Assembly: GCA_965216035.1 (NCBI GenBank)
Contig: CBDCFM010000014.1
Coordinates: 124,001 to 188,000, forward strand
Source: G963664115 sp965216035
GTDB lineage: Bacteria; Acidobacteriota; Terriglobia; 20CM-2-55-15
DNA length: 64,000 bases
Direction of reading: 5' to 3'
Numbering within the stretch: the stretch's first letter is position 1; each line of letters begins with the position of its first letter. The translations under genes were made by a program, and so were the position numbers. Below the pieces are notes generated by a model. That model was not told where the DNA came from and ran no database searches. It saw nothing but the letters and a program-made list of their open reading frames with translations. Of this stretch, positions 52,097 through 60,896 are shown one piece after another.

Positions 52097-54889
52097 TCAA
52101 TCCACCGGCACGCGCTCGAGCAGTTCCTGGGTCCAGTTCAAGACGATGTTGATCGAATTGATCCGGAATGGGCGTCTCCCGTCCGTGCCGTCAGCCGACC
52201 TCAGCGGTTGCGTGACCATGAGGAAACTCTGTCCGTCAGGCGCAACGTCGTAAGTCCTCCGCTGGTCGGGCTCTCGCAGGTCGTACACGTCCGGAGCCCT
52301 CCGCGCTGCCCCGTATCTCGCTCGGCCTGCCGGACCCATGACCTCGGCAGTCCCGAGCTCGAACGTTGGTTCGATCTCAACGGGAACCACCATCATAACG
52401 GGGCCCTCAGGTGTCGAACTTCGATAGAACAGTTCGTTCCCCAGTGGAGACCAAACGGGTTGGTGCCCACCACCGACAGAGACCAACCTGCGGTCGCCCA
52501 TCTCTAGGAAGCGCTCCATGTAAACCTCGGGTCGGCCACTCACGTCGGAGGTGTAAGCGAGCCATCGGCCGTCAGGAGAGAGCGCGGGATGACTCTCATC
52601 CGCCTCAGTCTCCAGCAGGGGCCGCCACGTAGTATCTTCCCCAAGTTCGAGAACTCCGAGATCACGTCGTGTCTCGGCCGAACCAAATACGAAGACGGCA
52701 CTATTTCCGTCGGGCGACCAGGCATAGCCACGGAGAATGTTTGGCGTCGGAACTAGGTCGTATATTCTGGCGAGTTCCTCTACTTCGCCAGAGCCATCGA
52801 AAGCCCGCGAGAATAACCCAACGCCTCTACTAGAACCCCGGATTGATGAGAACACAACACGCCGACCGTCGAGGGTCCACCAAGGCACGGAATCGACGTC
52901 TTGATTGGTGGTCAGGCGACTGAGCGTACCCCGTGCAAGTTCCCCCACCCAAACATCGTTGTTGAAGGGGTCGCGATCGTCAACCGCGACATGTGTGCCG
53001 TCCGGCGACAGACGTGGCACGTTAAAGGCGCGCGGCGCAAAAGGCAACACTTCCGCCCGGCCCTCGCGGTCGACCCAAGCCAAGTTTCGCAGGACGCTGC
53101 CCCTAGCGTTCGTCCCAGACGCATACGCCAGGTGGCCATCAGTTGAAACGCTGAACGAAGCGGCGCCCCGGTTGTTTACTGCGACATCCGAGAGAAGTGG
53201 TACAAAGGAACCCTCCAACTCGAGCGTCTCCGCGTTGAAGTTAGCGGCAAGCAATGAGCCGTCCTCGGCCACCCATATGAGGTGCCCCGTGGCTTCTATA
53301 TAGTGCGGGTAACTGCCGCCCAGCTCCAAGCGCTTGACATCTCCGCTGCCGAGGTCCAAAACGGCCAGCGTCAGCCTGGTCTCGCCCAGTGGCGATTCGA
53401 CGACAAAGAAAACGGCATTTGCGTCTGGGATCCAATTCGGCCATGCATGCGCCTGTTCGACCAGCCTGTTTGTTTCCGTTAGAGGTTCCGGCTCTCCGCC
53501 CTCCGCAGGGACGTGAAGTAGCCCCACGCGACTACCAATAATGATCCCGTCATCCGTCCAAGTGGCTCCACGTACCTCGGCCGGCACTTCAGCCAGAGAC
53601 ACGGCCGGCCCGCCTAGAATCGAAGTGCGCTTGAATACGTTGCCTTGAATAAAACCCAACCACTGACCGTCAGTTGAGATAAAAGGATTCCGGGAGCCAG
53701 CTGTACCCGGAAGGAGGGCTGCTTCTAACTCGTCGAGCCGTCGCACGTACAGCTGACCACCACCCGTGGGATCGTCCTCAATATTGGCCCTGTTCAAGTA
53801 CACGATCCGGTCCCCGCTTGGAGAGATCACGAGGTTTGGATCGGCACTCGAACCGAGACCCAAGAAGGAAAGCTCTGGAGTATCGATATAAAACCGTATG
53901 ACGTCGCCGGGTGCAGCCGGCGCGGGCCGCAGGTTCCAGACCACAAGCCCGACCAACAATGCTGGAGCTACAACCAACACCACCTGTTTCCAGCCGGGCT
54001 GCACCCACCCTGTTCCTTCAGCTACTAGACGTACGGGCGTCTCAAATGCTCCCTCCAGCACCAGTCGAACGTCCCCGATGTCTTGCACCCGCTGTTTCGT
54101 GTCCCGTTCTAGACACCGCTTCAGGTAGGTCTGAATCGTCGGGGACAACTCCTTGGGTAGAACGCTCCAATTCACCTCGGCGCGAAGGATGGCCGCTAAC
54201 GTGTCCGATACATCGTCAGCCTGAAATGCCAGCTCGCCGGTCAACATCTCGTACAGCACCGCCCCAAAGGCCCACACGTCCGTGCGCTTATCCACCGTTC
54301 GCCCCTTGGCTTGTTCTGGACTCATATACGCCGCTGTACCTAGGATGATCCCGGCCTGAGTCGCCGCCATACTGAGCGTCGGTGATTGCGACACGCTCGT
54401 TGGATCGCCCACAGGATTCATTGCCTTAGCCAGCCCGAAGTCCAACACTTTCACCGTGCCGTCATGCTTCACCTTTACGTTGGCCAGTTTGAGATCCCGA
54501 TGGATGATCCCTTGTTCGTGAGCAGCTTCCAGGGCTTCGGCAATTTGTTTGGCGATGGGCAGGGCTTCATCAACAGGAATCGCACCTTGAGCAATACGGT
54601 CGGCGAGGGTCGGACCCTCAACCAGCTCCATAACCAGTGCCTTGGTATCGCCCGCATCCTCCAGGCCATAGATCGCTGCTATGTTGGGGTGATTGAGGGA
54701 GGCCAGGACTTCGGCTTCGCGTTGGAAACGCGCCAGGCGTTCAGGATCAGACGCGAAGTCAGAGGGCAGGACTTTAACGGCGACGTCGCGTTTGAGCTTC
54801 GTATCGGTCGCCCGGTACACCTCACCCATGCCGCCCGCACCGATCTGCTCGCGGATCTCGTAGTGGCCAAGTTTGGTGCCAGATTCCAT
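52097..54889 (-). CDS. Serine/threonine kinase fused to TolB-like beta-propeller
   Basis: Encodes 930 residues; the only intact member of the family in the window. Kinase domain residues about 8-280: Gly loop IGAGGMGEVY (17-25), catalytic Lys39 in VAVKVL, HRDLKLAN with Asp132 and Asn137, DFG at 150-152, and SPEQAKG (190-196). A single transmembrane helix follows (about 303-320). The extracytoplasmic part is a PD40/TolB propeller (SPSGDRIVYL, STDGQWLGF, SPDGRWLAYTSDVSGRPEVY, YDVAPDGQSFLMV). It probably senses a ligand outside the membrane and phosphorylates cytosolic proteins. Its head and tail define the fragments seen across the window. Confidence 0.97.
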   Translation of the reverse strand: MESGTKLGHYEIREQIGAGGMGEVYRATDTKLKRDVAVKVLPSDFASDPERLARFQREAEVLASLNHPNIAAIYGLEDAGDTKALVMELVEGPTLADRIAQGAIPVDEALPIAKQIAEALEAAHEQGIIHRDLKLANVKVKHDGTVKVLDFGLAKAMNPVGDPTSVSQSPTLSMAATQAGIILGTAAYMSPEQAKGRTVDKRTDVWAFGAVLYEMLTGELAFQADDVSDTLAAILRAEVNWSVLPKELSPTIQTYLKRCLERDTKQRVQDIGDVRLVLEGAFETPVRLVAEGTGWVQPGWKQVVLVVAPALLVGLVVWNLRPAPAAPGDVIRFYIDTPELSFLGLGSSADPNLVISPSGDRIVYLNRANIEDDPTGGGQLYVRRLDELEAALLPGTAGSRNPFISTDGQWLGFIQGNVFKRTSILGGPAVSLAEVPAEVRGATWTDDGIIIGSRVGLLHVPAEGGEPEPLTETNRLVEQAHAWPNWIPDANAVFFVVESPLGETRLTLAVLDLGSGDVKRLELGGSYPHYIEATGHLIWVAEDGSLLAANFNAETLELEGSFVPLLSDVAVNNRGAASFSVSTDGHLAYASGTNARGSVLRNLAWVDREGRAEVLPFAPRAFNVPRLSPDGTHVAVDDRDPFNNDVWVGELARGTLSRLTTNQDVDSVPWWTLDGRRVVFSSIRGSSRGVGLFSRAFDGSGEVEELARIYDLVPTPNILRGYAWSPDGNSAVFVFGSAETRRDLGVLELGEDTTWRPLLETEADESHPALSPDGRWLAYTSDVSGRPEVYMERFLEMGDRRLVSVGGGHQPVWSPLGNELFYRSSTPEGPVMMVVPVEIEPTFELGTAEVMGPAGRARYGAARRAPDVYDLREPDQRRTYDVAPDGQSFLMVTQPLRSADGTDGRRPFRINSINIVLNWTQELLERVPVD

Positions 54890-54930
54890 ATTTTGGCGTG
54901 TCGCTCAGAGAACTGGAGAAATCTGGCTAA

Positions 54931-54959
54931 ATACTACGAGGGAAGGGACTTGAGGTCAA
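54931..54959 (-). promoter_or_regulatory. Promoter of intact kinase
   Basis: TTGACC at 54959-54954, 17-base spacer, TAGTAT at 54936-54931. Unlike the heads, the -10 ends 41 bases before the ATG at 54889, so this transcript has a 5' leader. An orphan copy of this promoter type is at 62437. Confidence 0.7.
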
Positions 54960-55017
54960 TCAATCAGTCACATCCCTGTATGACCCCCTATGCTTCCTTT
55001 TGTCGGAACTACGATTC

Positions 55018-55135
55018 ACATTTCCGCATTGGCGACGATACAGGCAGGTGGAATTTCGAGGGCTCGCCTTCAGGCGTTCTTCGGCGAAATCGATGTGTTC
55101 AGAAGGTCAACGTGCGCTAAGAGGATTCCTCAGGA
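55018..55135. repeat. Inter-unit module, subtype B, upstream of kinase
   Basis: CGCATTGGCGACGATACAGG (dyad variant), CAGGTGGAATTTCGAGGG, and GGCGAAATCGATGTGTTCAG then GTCAACGTGCGC. Similar to 46395 and 48410, so subtype B occurs at the intact kinase too. Confidence 0.65.
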
Positions 55136-55175
55136 CGTGAGACGGTCAGTTGTCCGAATATCCGGGAATTTTTGT

Positions 55176-55556
55176 CTACTCGGTATGTACAGTCAGCGTT
55201 TCGTCAATGCTCATGCGTTTGGTCGCATTCGGATCGGGGCCGGTGTAGCTAGCAATGATCCTGAAGCCTGTGTTGCTTGTCTCAGCGGAGTATGTAAAGT
55301 TGGCGCGACTGTCACGAGTGATGTGCGTGTCTCCGCTAGCGCCCAGATCATCCAGCGAGGCATACTTACCGTTTGAAGCAAGGTAAGTGCGTTCGGCATT
55401 GGCGATTGCGATCAGGTCCATTCGCACCCCGACCATGTCAACGCCCGTCACCGGCGTATCGCCCGCGGGCGTGATGTCGCTGAGCTGCGTCGAGTAAAGG
55501 TAGCCACCGACTGCCACGGCAAGAATCAATGATATGAATCCAATGCCACGTCCCAT
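55176..55556 (-). CDS. Small membrane-anchored pilin-like protein
   Basis: Encodes 126 residues after CGGAGGA. One N-terminal hydrophobic helix (GFISLILAVAVGGYLYS). The segment DLIAIANAERTYLASNGKYA then SLDDLGASGD is like the alpha-helix and loop of type IV pilin-like proteins. The end FRIIASYTGPDPNATKRMSI resembles the pseudopilin-type 'xxI.Y..P' ending. No prepilin peptidase cleavage motif (G followed by FTLIE) is visible, so it may be a pilin relative or a stand-alone anchored protein. Confidence 0.55.
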   Translation of the reverse strand: MGRGIGFISLILAVAVGGYLYSTQLSDITPAGDTPVTGVDMVGVRMDLIAIANAERTYLASNGKYASLDDLGASGDTHITRDSRANFTYSAETSNTGFRIIASYTGPDPNATKRMSIDETLTVHTE

Positions 55557-55559
55557 TCC

Positions 55560-55765
55560 TCCGACTATAACGCGTGGTCAAGACGGCCAACCGCTTTTCG
55601 TCCAGGCCGCGGGGGGATTGACGGCTTGAGGTCACCGCCTCGTCTGGCTAAACACTTTTAGAAGAAACATTTAGAAGCCGTCGGAAGGTCAAGTCTTACG
55701 AAAACTCCTTGTAGGACAGTGAGACATCCTTTGTTTAGAACGGTTATCACATGGACGGTATGGGG
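55560..55765. other. Intergenic region before IS30 copy C
   Basis: No gene. It contains GGCTAAACACTTTTAGAAG and GGTCAAGTCTTACG, a degraded version of the intact-kinase promoter on the minus strand. Confidence 0.4.
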
Positions 55766-57007
55766 TGTGGTCTCAATAGGTCGATGCAACACTTCACATA
55801 GGAAGCGAGGTGAAGTGTATGCCGAAGAAAAGAAAGAAGCGACGGATGAGGAAGCGCCGGTGGTTCACAACCACGGAGCTGGTCGAGATATGGGATCGGT
55901 GGCAGCGGGGGGAGTCCACCAAAGCGATCGGTCGTGTACTGGACAGAGGGGGGACGTCGATTCATCGCCAACTGGCCGTGTATGGCGGCATCCGTCCGCG
56001 GCCCCGTTGCCGTTCATCCCGGGCCCTAACTCTGATCGAGCGTGAAGAGATTTCCAGGGGTATTGCGGCGAAGAAGTCGATTCGGTCGATGGCCATGGCG
56101 CTGGGTCGCTCACCGTCGACACTGAGTCGGGAAATCGGTCGCAATGGCGGCTATGATAACTATCGAGCGTTGGAAGCCGATCAGCGGGCGTGGGACAGGG
56201 CACGCCGTCCGAAGCCATGCCGCCTGGCCCAATGTCTCCGGCTACGGCAGCTGGTCGAAGACAAGCTCCGCCTGGACTGGTCGCCTCAACAGATCGCCGG
56301 GTGGCTGAAGCACACCTATCCGGAAGACGAGTCGCTTCACGTGTCGCACGAGATTATCTATCGCAGCCTTTTCATCCAGGCCCGCGGGGCTCTAAAGAAA
56401 GAACTGACTCTGTGTTTGCGTTCAAAGCGATCGATCCGTCGATCCCAACATGCGACCCGGAAAGGCCACGGTAAAGGGCAACTCGCCGATATGGTATCGA
56501 TCCGTGAGCGTCCGGCCTCAGTCGAAGATCGTGCCGTGCCCGGTCACTGGGAGGGAGACCTACTGGCTGGATCTAAGAACACCCACATCGCCACATTGGT
56601 CGAACGTCACTCGCGCTACGTGATGTTAGTGAAGGTGTCGAGCAAGGAAACAGAGACGGTCATCTCGGCGCTCATCGAGCACGCCAGAGAGCTACCGACA
56701 GAACTGTACAAATCGCTGACCTGGGATCGCGGTCGGGAAATGGCCGATCACAAGCGCTTCACTCTGGCCACGAAGATTGACGTCTACTTCTGTGATCCAC
56801 AGAGTCCATGGCAACGCGGCTCGAACGAAAACACCAATGGTCTGTTGCGGTATTACTTCCCGAAAGGAACGGACTTGTCTGTACACTCACAGGAACAGCT
56901 GGACTTCATTGCCCGGAGACTTAACGAACGCCCCCGCCAGACGTTGGGGTTTGAAACTCCGGCTGAACGATTTAACGCTTGTGTTGCATCGACCGGTTGA
57001 GCCGGCA
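55766..57007 (+). mobile_element. IS30-family insertion sequence, copy C
   Basis: 1242 bp, the same length as copy A. Ends TGTGGTCTCAATAGGTCG and complement of TGCCGGCTCAACCGGTCG, flanked on both sides by GG. Intact transposase. Its right edge is just before the second RidA cassette. Confidence 0.95.
55810..57000 (+). CDS. IS30-family transposase, copy C
   Basis: Encodes 396 residues, matching copy A except Pro for Ser in LNERPRQTLG. It has the full DDE set (GDLLAGSKNTH, TWDRGREMADH, QRGSNENTNG). Intact and probably the most recently active. Confidence 0.95.
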   Translation: MKCMPKKRKKRRMRKRRWFTTTELVEIWDRWQRGESTKAIGRVLDRGGTSIHRQLAVYGGIRPRPRCRSSRALTLIEREEISRGIAAKKSIRSMAMALGRSPSTLSREIGRNGGYDNYRALEADQRAWDRARRPKPCRLAQCLRLRQLVEDKLRLDWSPQQIAGWLKHTYPEDESLHVSHEIIYRSLFIQARGALKKELTLCLRSKRSIRRSQHATRKGHGKGQLADMVSIRERPASVEDRAVPGHWEGDLLAGSKNTHIATLVERHSRYVMLVKVSSKETETVISALIEHARELPTELYKSLTWDRGREMADHKRFTLATKIDVYFCDPQSPWQRGSNENTNGLLRYYFPKGTDLSVHSQEQLDFIARRLNERPRQTLGFETPAERFNACVASTG

Positions 57008-57193
57008 GGACTACACGGGCATCTGGATTGTCGCGGGCCTCCCCAGCATCGTTAGGAGCAGCCGTAGGGAGTTGATCGTTTGCCGATGGAACCGGCACTC
57101 GCTCGGGATGTCTGAAAAGGAGAGTCAGGCGGCGCTGAGATTCCGAATCAGGGCGCGGGCAGGTCTGGCTTCGCGTTCAAACCGGGCTAGACA
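57008..57193. other. Interval between IS30 copy C and RidA copy 2
   Basis: No gene supported. It does not contain the kinase tail found after RidA copy 1, so the duplication with copy 1 ends at the RidA stop. Confidence 0.5.
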
Positions 57194-57706
57194 TCAGTTG
57201 GACAAGACGGCGATGGCCTCGACCTCCAGGACGGAGCGGGGATCGCTTGCGAGCCGGACGATCTCCACGGTAGTGCTCGCGGGCCGATGGTCCTCGCCCC
57301 AGTAGCGGTTCATGACGGCGTTGATTGCATCCTGATTCGCGTCAATGTCGACGGTGAAACGTGTCACCTGAATGATGTCCGTGAGCTCGCCGCCCGCAGC
57401 CTCTATCGTCCTCTGCAACCTTTCCATGACGGCCTCGGTCTGAGCCGTAGCGCTGAAGTCCAGGTGATCGAACTCCGAGGGTATGTGGGGATGACTGTGC
57501 GGAACCGGGCCGGCCGTAATCCCTGACAGGAACACGATGTTTCCAGAGGCCACTCGAATGGCGGACGTAAACGGCATATTCGCTCCCTCCGCCGGCTCCG
57601 TGCCTGGCAGGTGAATGTATTCGAAACTCGGTCCCGGGCTGCAGCCTACGACTAACAAAACGATTATGGTGCCCGGCAACATGCGGGCTGGGAAACGGCA
57701 CTTCAT
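57194..57706 (-). CDS. RidA/YjgF-family lipoprotein, copy 2
   Basis: Encodes 170 residues, nearly identical to copy 1 (11947-12459): the lipoprotein signal here ends LLVVGC instead of LLLAGC, and a handful of substitutions (AAPVPHS to AGPVPHS, MEGLQ to MERLQ) occur. The RidA fold is unchanged. It retains an upstream kinase head but has lost the tail. Confidence 0.87.
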   Translation of the reverse strand: MKCRFPARMLPGTIIVLLVVGCSPGPSFEYIHLPGTEPAEGANMPFTSAIRVASGNIVFLSGITAGPVPHSHPHIPSEFDHLDFSATAQTEAVMERLQRTIEAAGGELTDIIQVTRFTVDIDANQDAINAVMNRYWGEDHRPASTTVEIVRLASDPRSVLEVEAIAVLSN

Positions 57707-57778
57707 CGATAGTTCTCCTGACGTGTCGGTGTGGTGTTAGATTTTGTAGCCGGAAACAGGCCGCTAGTCCTCAGTGCC

Positions 57779-57907
57779 TTATCCGCCTGCAGCGCCCGAA
57801 ATGCCGTGTCGCTCATGGGTTCGACGAGCACGCCACACTTCACCTATTCGCCCTTTACCGAGTTGTGACAGGATCTCGTAGTGGCCCAATTTCGAGCCGG
57901 GTTCCAT
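57779..57907 (-). pseudogene. Kinase N-terminal head (unit 10), 42 codons
   Basis: MEPGSKLGHYEILSQLGKGR then IGEVWRARRTHERHGISGAA and stop. The Gly loop is altered (GKGRIGEV) and no further kinase sequence follows. The corresponding head of the first RidA copy is 12566-12661, with which it shares downstream sequence. Confidence 0.8.
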
Positions 57908-57914
57908 TGCATGA

Positions 57915-57943
57915 ATGAGACTACAGGAGGGCGACAGGGTCAA
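57915..57943 (-). promoter_or_regulatory. Conserved kinase-head promoter (unit 10)
   Basis: TTGACC at about 57943-57938, 17-base spacer, TCTCAT at 57920-57915, then 7 bases to ATG at 57907. Confidence 0.65.
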
Positions 57944-57954
57944 TCAAAACGGCA

Positions 57955-58052
57955 CTTGTCCGTATGAGCCACTACACGGCAGTTAGAAGCAATGCGGAGC
58001 TGTTCCAGGAAGTTCCGAACAAGATTTTTGGGCTTGAGCAGCCGTTGCCGCG
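57955..58052. repeat. Inter-unit module (unit 10), degraded
   Basis: CGTATGAGCCACTACACGG (dyad variant), GTTAGAAGCAATGCGGAGC and GGAAGTTCCGAACAAGATTT. This is the same arrangement as at 36940 and 63680 but less conserved. Confidence 0.5.
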
Positions 58053-58058
58053 TGGAGC

Positions 58059-58074
58059 CTGAACCTGACAATAC
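58059..58074 (+). repeat. Orphan IS6-type terminus
   Basis: CTGAACCTGACAATACC, similar to the IS6 right end TTAACTTGACAATACC, next to the DUF5916 stop. Confidence 0.4.
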
Positions 58075-58077
58075 CCT

Positions 58078-60333
58078 TCAAAGTCTGAAGAGTCTGTTGA
58101 TTTTGACGACGAAGGCACGGTTGACAAGCGGCGGAAATCCGTCGGATCCCGTGTCGCGGCCATCACTGTATACCACGAACAGTTCACTGCCGGGACGGTA
58201 TTCCCAGCGGAATCGCGCGTTGGTAGTGAACGTCTGGCTGCTCGAGCTGTATTGCGTCAGAGCGCTCACAAACATGCGAGGCGTAATCGTATAGGTCGTG
58301 CGCTCGGCGATCACCGACGACGTGAACTGTCCTCCCGGCAGACTCACCCAGTTGAGGGAAAAGTTCGGCTCGATCGCAAAGCGCGACGTGAAGTCTATCC
58401 GGCCTCCCCGCAGCCCCAGCGTCCGCTTCGTGCCGCCATACAGCGACCCCTGCTGAAAGGACACCGTCCCCGACAGCTTATGCTGCCTGCCCAGGTTATA
58501 TTGGGCCAGCAGGCTCTGGTACGTGTAGCCCCCCACCGGGACCGTGACGTTTGAGGCGATCGCAAACGGTCTTGGGATGAACTCGTAATCGCGTGTGTAC
58601 TGGATCGTCAGGCGATCGCTGTTGAAAAACTCGATTCCGAACTGTCCCGTCTGTTCGCGGAAGTCAAGACGGCCCTGATTGTTCTCGATGTACTCGACGC
58701 TGCCCTGATAGATAAAACGGCGGATCCGATCCCCCCCCGGCCGCGGGCTAAACCGTGCCTGTGCGAAATGCCGCACGAAATCGGTGCGCCGGAGGAATCC
58801 GACTTCCGGATTGAAGCGTTCACCCACCTTCAGGTGCTCGACCTGAAGGCCGTAACGGTCGGCAGCGTAGTCGAAGCGCGTCAGATAGCTGACGTTGCCC
58901 TTTGTTACACCCGGCTTTTCCGTCTGTGCATAGTAAGCGTTGAAGTTCAGCGACGGCGAAAACGAGTAGAGTCCGTCCACGCCAAACGTCTGTCCGGCCG
59001 CCGCGCCCCTCTCGTCGCGCCTCGTGTAGAGCACACCGACATTGCTGCGCTCGAAGACGTCCCGCTTCACACGGATGACGGAGAAATTCGTCGCCGGCGA
59101 GTTCGATGGCCCATCGTCGCGCGCCTGAATGTTCAGCATACCCAAAGAATAGGCCCCCACGCGTCCCGTCACGCGCGCTCCACCGGCGATTGGGACCGGC
59201 CGGCCGTTGTTCAGCCCGATGCGCCGGCTGAAGAACAACAGCGGCGTGTCGGTGCCCACAGCCCGACCGCCAAGAGCACCGCCCGCTCCGAACGTAAAGA
59301 GGCCTTGGCCTTCGAGAAAAAAATCGCGACGCTCAGGAAAAAACTGGTTGAACCGTGTCAGATTCACCTGCTGCGTATCGTCTTCCACCTGGGCAAAATC
59401 GGTGTTGTAGGTTAGATCGAGCGTCAGGCTATTGCTCAGGCCGTACTTCGCGTCAAGGCCCACGTCGCGATCGATCCTGTTGTTGAACGCCGGCGTGGCC
59501 TCTCGATCGGTGCGAAGACCGGCGATGCCATACGGCTTCAGTTCGAGATTCAGACCACTCGGCGGTGTTTCAATGCCGACCAGGCTGGCGCCCATCGATA
59601 CGAAGAAAATGGCGCGGTTCCCAAGATACGCCGGCATCGGGGTGATAAAGACCCACTCGTTCTTCCGCCGAATGATGCGGCGAAGTATCAGACCCCAGAC
59701 CTGGACGGGATTCGAGTCATATCGTAGCGATCTGAACGGAATCGCGAATTCGGCCGTCCACCCCTGATCGAACCGCTGCGTCCGGACGTCCCACACTGCG
59801 TTCCAATTCCCGTCAATGTTGTTGCCGTCATCCGTCGACGCCTGGTCGCGCTGGACACCGAGCGGGGTCGTCTGGAAAAAGACGCCGTTCCGCTTGTCAT
59901 TGAACGTATCGAGGACAATAGTGAAGTTCTGGTTTTGGAGGATGTTGTTCGAGTCGCGCCGCATCTCATTTGCAATCATCTGGTCCGGCTCGCTGTCCCA
60001 GCACAACGCAGATACGTACAGGTGGGTATCATCGAAGAAGATCCAAACCTCGGTTTTCTCCGTGGCTGGCGCGCCTTCGACCGGGTCCAGCTGAATAAAA
60101 CCGCTGATGCTGGGGATTTCGCGATAGTACGGTTCGTCCAGTCGGCCGTCGAGTGTGAGGCCCTCAGGGATTCGCACCGCTCTGATGCTGACGGCGCCTT
60201 CGGCCGTGCGCGTTATGGTTTCCGGGGGAACTGGCTGGACCGTCTGAGCGTATGTTGGCTGCGACGTGACGAGCGCATACAGGATGAGTCCCGCCCGCGT
60301 CAAGCCTATCTTCCGGATCACATGCATCATCAT
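58078..60333 (-). CDS. DUF5916-type outer-membrane-associated protein
   Basis: Encodes 751 residues with a signal peptide (about 1-29, PTYAQ-TVQ). Residues about 40-230 form a CBM9-like domain (AVRIPEGLTLDGRLDEPYYR, FIQLDPVEGAPATEKTEVWI, NFTIVLDTFNDKRNGVFFQT). The remainder is a beta-rich C-terminal part with aromatic strands ending ...VKINRLFRL, as expected for an outer-membrane beta-barrel terminating in a hydrophobic residue. Such proteins are prominent in Bacteroidota and Acidobacteriota and are thought to bind or process carbohydrates. Ends just before an orphan IS6 terminus. Confidence 0.9.
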   Translation of the reverse strand: MMMHVIRKIGLTRAGLILYALVTSQPTYAQTVQPVPPETITRTAEGAVSIRAVRIPEGLTLDGRLDEPYYREIPSISGFIQLDPVEGAPATEKTEVWIFFDDTHLYVSALCWDSEPDQMIANEMRRDSNNILQNQNFTIVLDTFNDKRNGVFFQTTPLGVQRDQASTDDGNNIDGNWNAVWDVRTQRFDQGWTAEFAIPFRSLRYDSNPVQVWGLILRRIIRRKNEWVFITPMPAYLGNRAIFFVSMGASLVGIETPPSGLNLELKPYGIAGLRTDREATPAFNNRIDRDVGLDAKYGLSNSLTLDLTYNTDFAQVEDDTQQVNLTRFNQFFPERRDFFLEGQGLFTFGAGGALGGRAVGTDTPLLFFSRRIGLNNGRPVPIAGGARVTGRVGAYSLGMLNIQARDDGPSNSPATNFSVIRVKRDVFERSNVGVLYTRRDERGAAAGQTFGVDGLYSFSPSLNFNAYYAQTEKPGVTKGNVSYLTRFDYAADRYGLQVEHLKVGERFNPEVGFLRRTDFVRHFAQARFSPRPGGDRIRRFIYQGSVEYIENNQGRLDFREQTGQFGIEFFNSDRLTIQYTRDYEFIPRPFAIASNVTVPVGGYTYQSLLAQYNLGRQHKLSGTVSFQQGSLYGGTKRTLGLRGGRIDFTSRFAIEPNFSLNWVSLPGGQFTSSVIAERTTYTITPRMFVSALTQYSSSSQTFTTNARFRWEYRPGSELFVVYSDGRDTGSDGFPPLVNRAFVVKINRLFRL

Positions 60334-60541
60334 TCCTTCAGGTAATACGAGAGATGTGATTGTCGCACGTCAGAGTGATCAGGGCTCGACCGTCTGGAGC
60401 CATGGCCCAGAATGTCGCTCCGTTTGGCAGGTCTGCCCAGCGGGGCGTCGGCCTTTCGGCCTTGGCCCCCTGTGGTCTTGACTTCAGAATTGTCAGCTGA
60501 TCTGTCCTATACCAAGGTTCCGAAACAGTTCTAGCGACTGG
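60334..60541. other. Intergenic region upstream of DUF5916
   Basis: Contains a GC-rich inverted stretch (GGCGTCGGCCTTTCGGCCTT) but no gene. The DUF5916 promoter is likely here but not resolved. Confidence 0.4.
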
Positions 60542-60890
60542 TTACCCTCTGCTCTTCAATACTGCGTCCGGCAACTCTTCCAAGAACTGGACCCAATCGC
60601 TGGGCTTCCGGAAATCCTCACTCGTGATTGTCTTTACCGCTGCCGCCCGGCGGCGAAGCCGCTCGAGCCGAGTTGTCCCCTCAAGGTCGCCCAAGATTGA
60701 CTCGTCGAAGAACTAAAAACGTTCACGCCCCATCTCCTCTTCTTCACCCTTCGTTTCAGGCCAGTAATCGACGTTCTTCCATTGGCCTTTGAAAATCAGT
60801 ACGTCTCCTGCCTGAAAATGGTGTTCCCCTGCCTTGATTCCTTGAAACGGTACCGCTAGCCCTTGACCTTGCCTGGATTCGACGTACACC
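60542..60890 (-). pseudogene. 5'-truncated gene fragment with in-frame stop
   Basis: On the minus strand AGEHHFQAGDVLIFKGQWKN then VDYWPETKGEEEEMGRERF, a TAG stop, and FFDESILGDLEGTTRLERLR followed by ITSEDFRKPSDWVQFLEELP. The frame is continuous except for the TAG. The 5' part is cut by the adjacent IS3. I do not recognise the protein. Confidence 0.55.
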
Positions 60891-60896
60891 AGTTCC

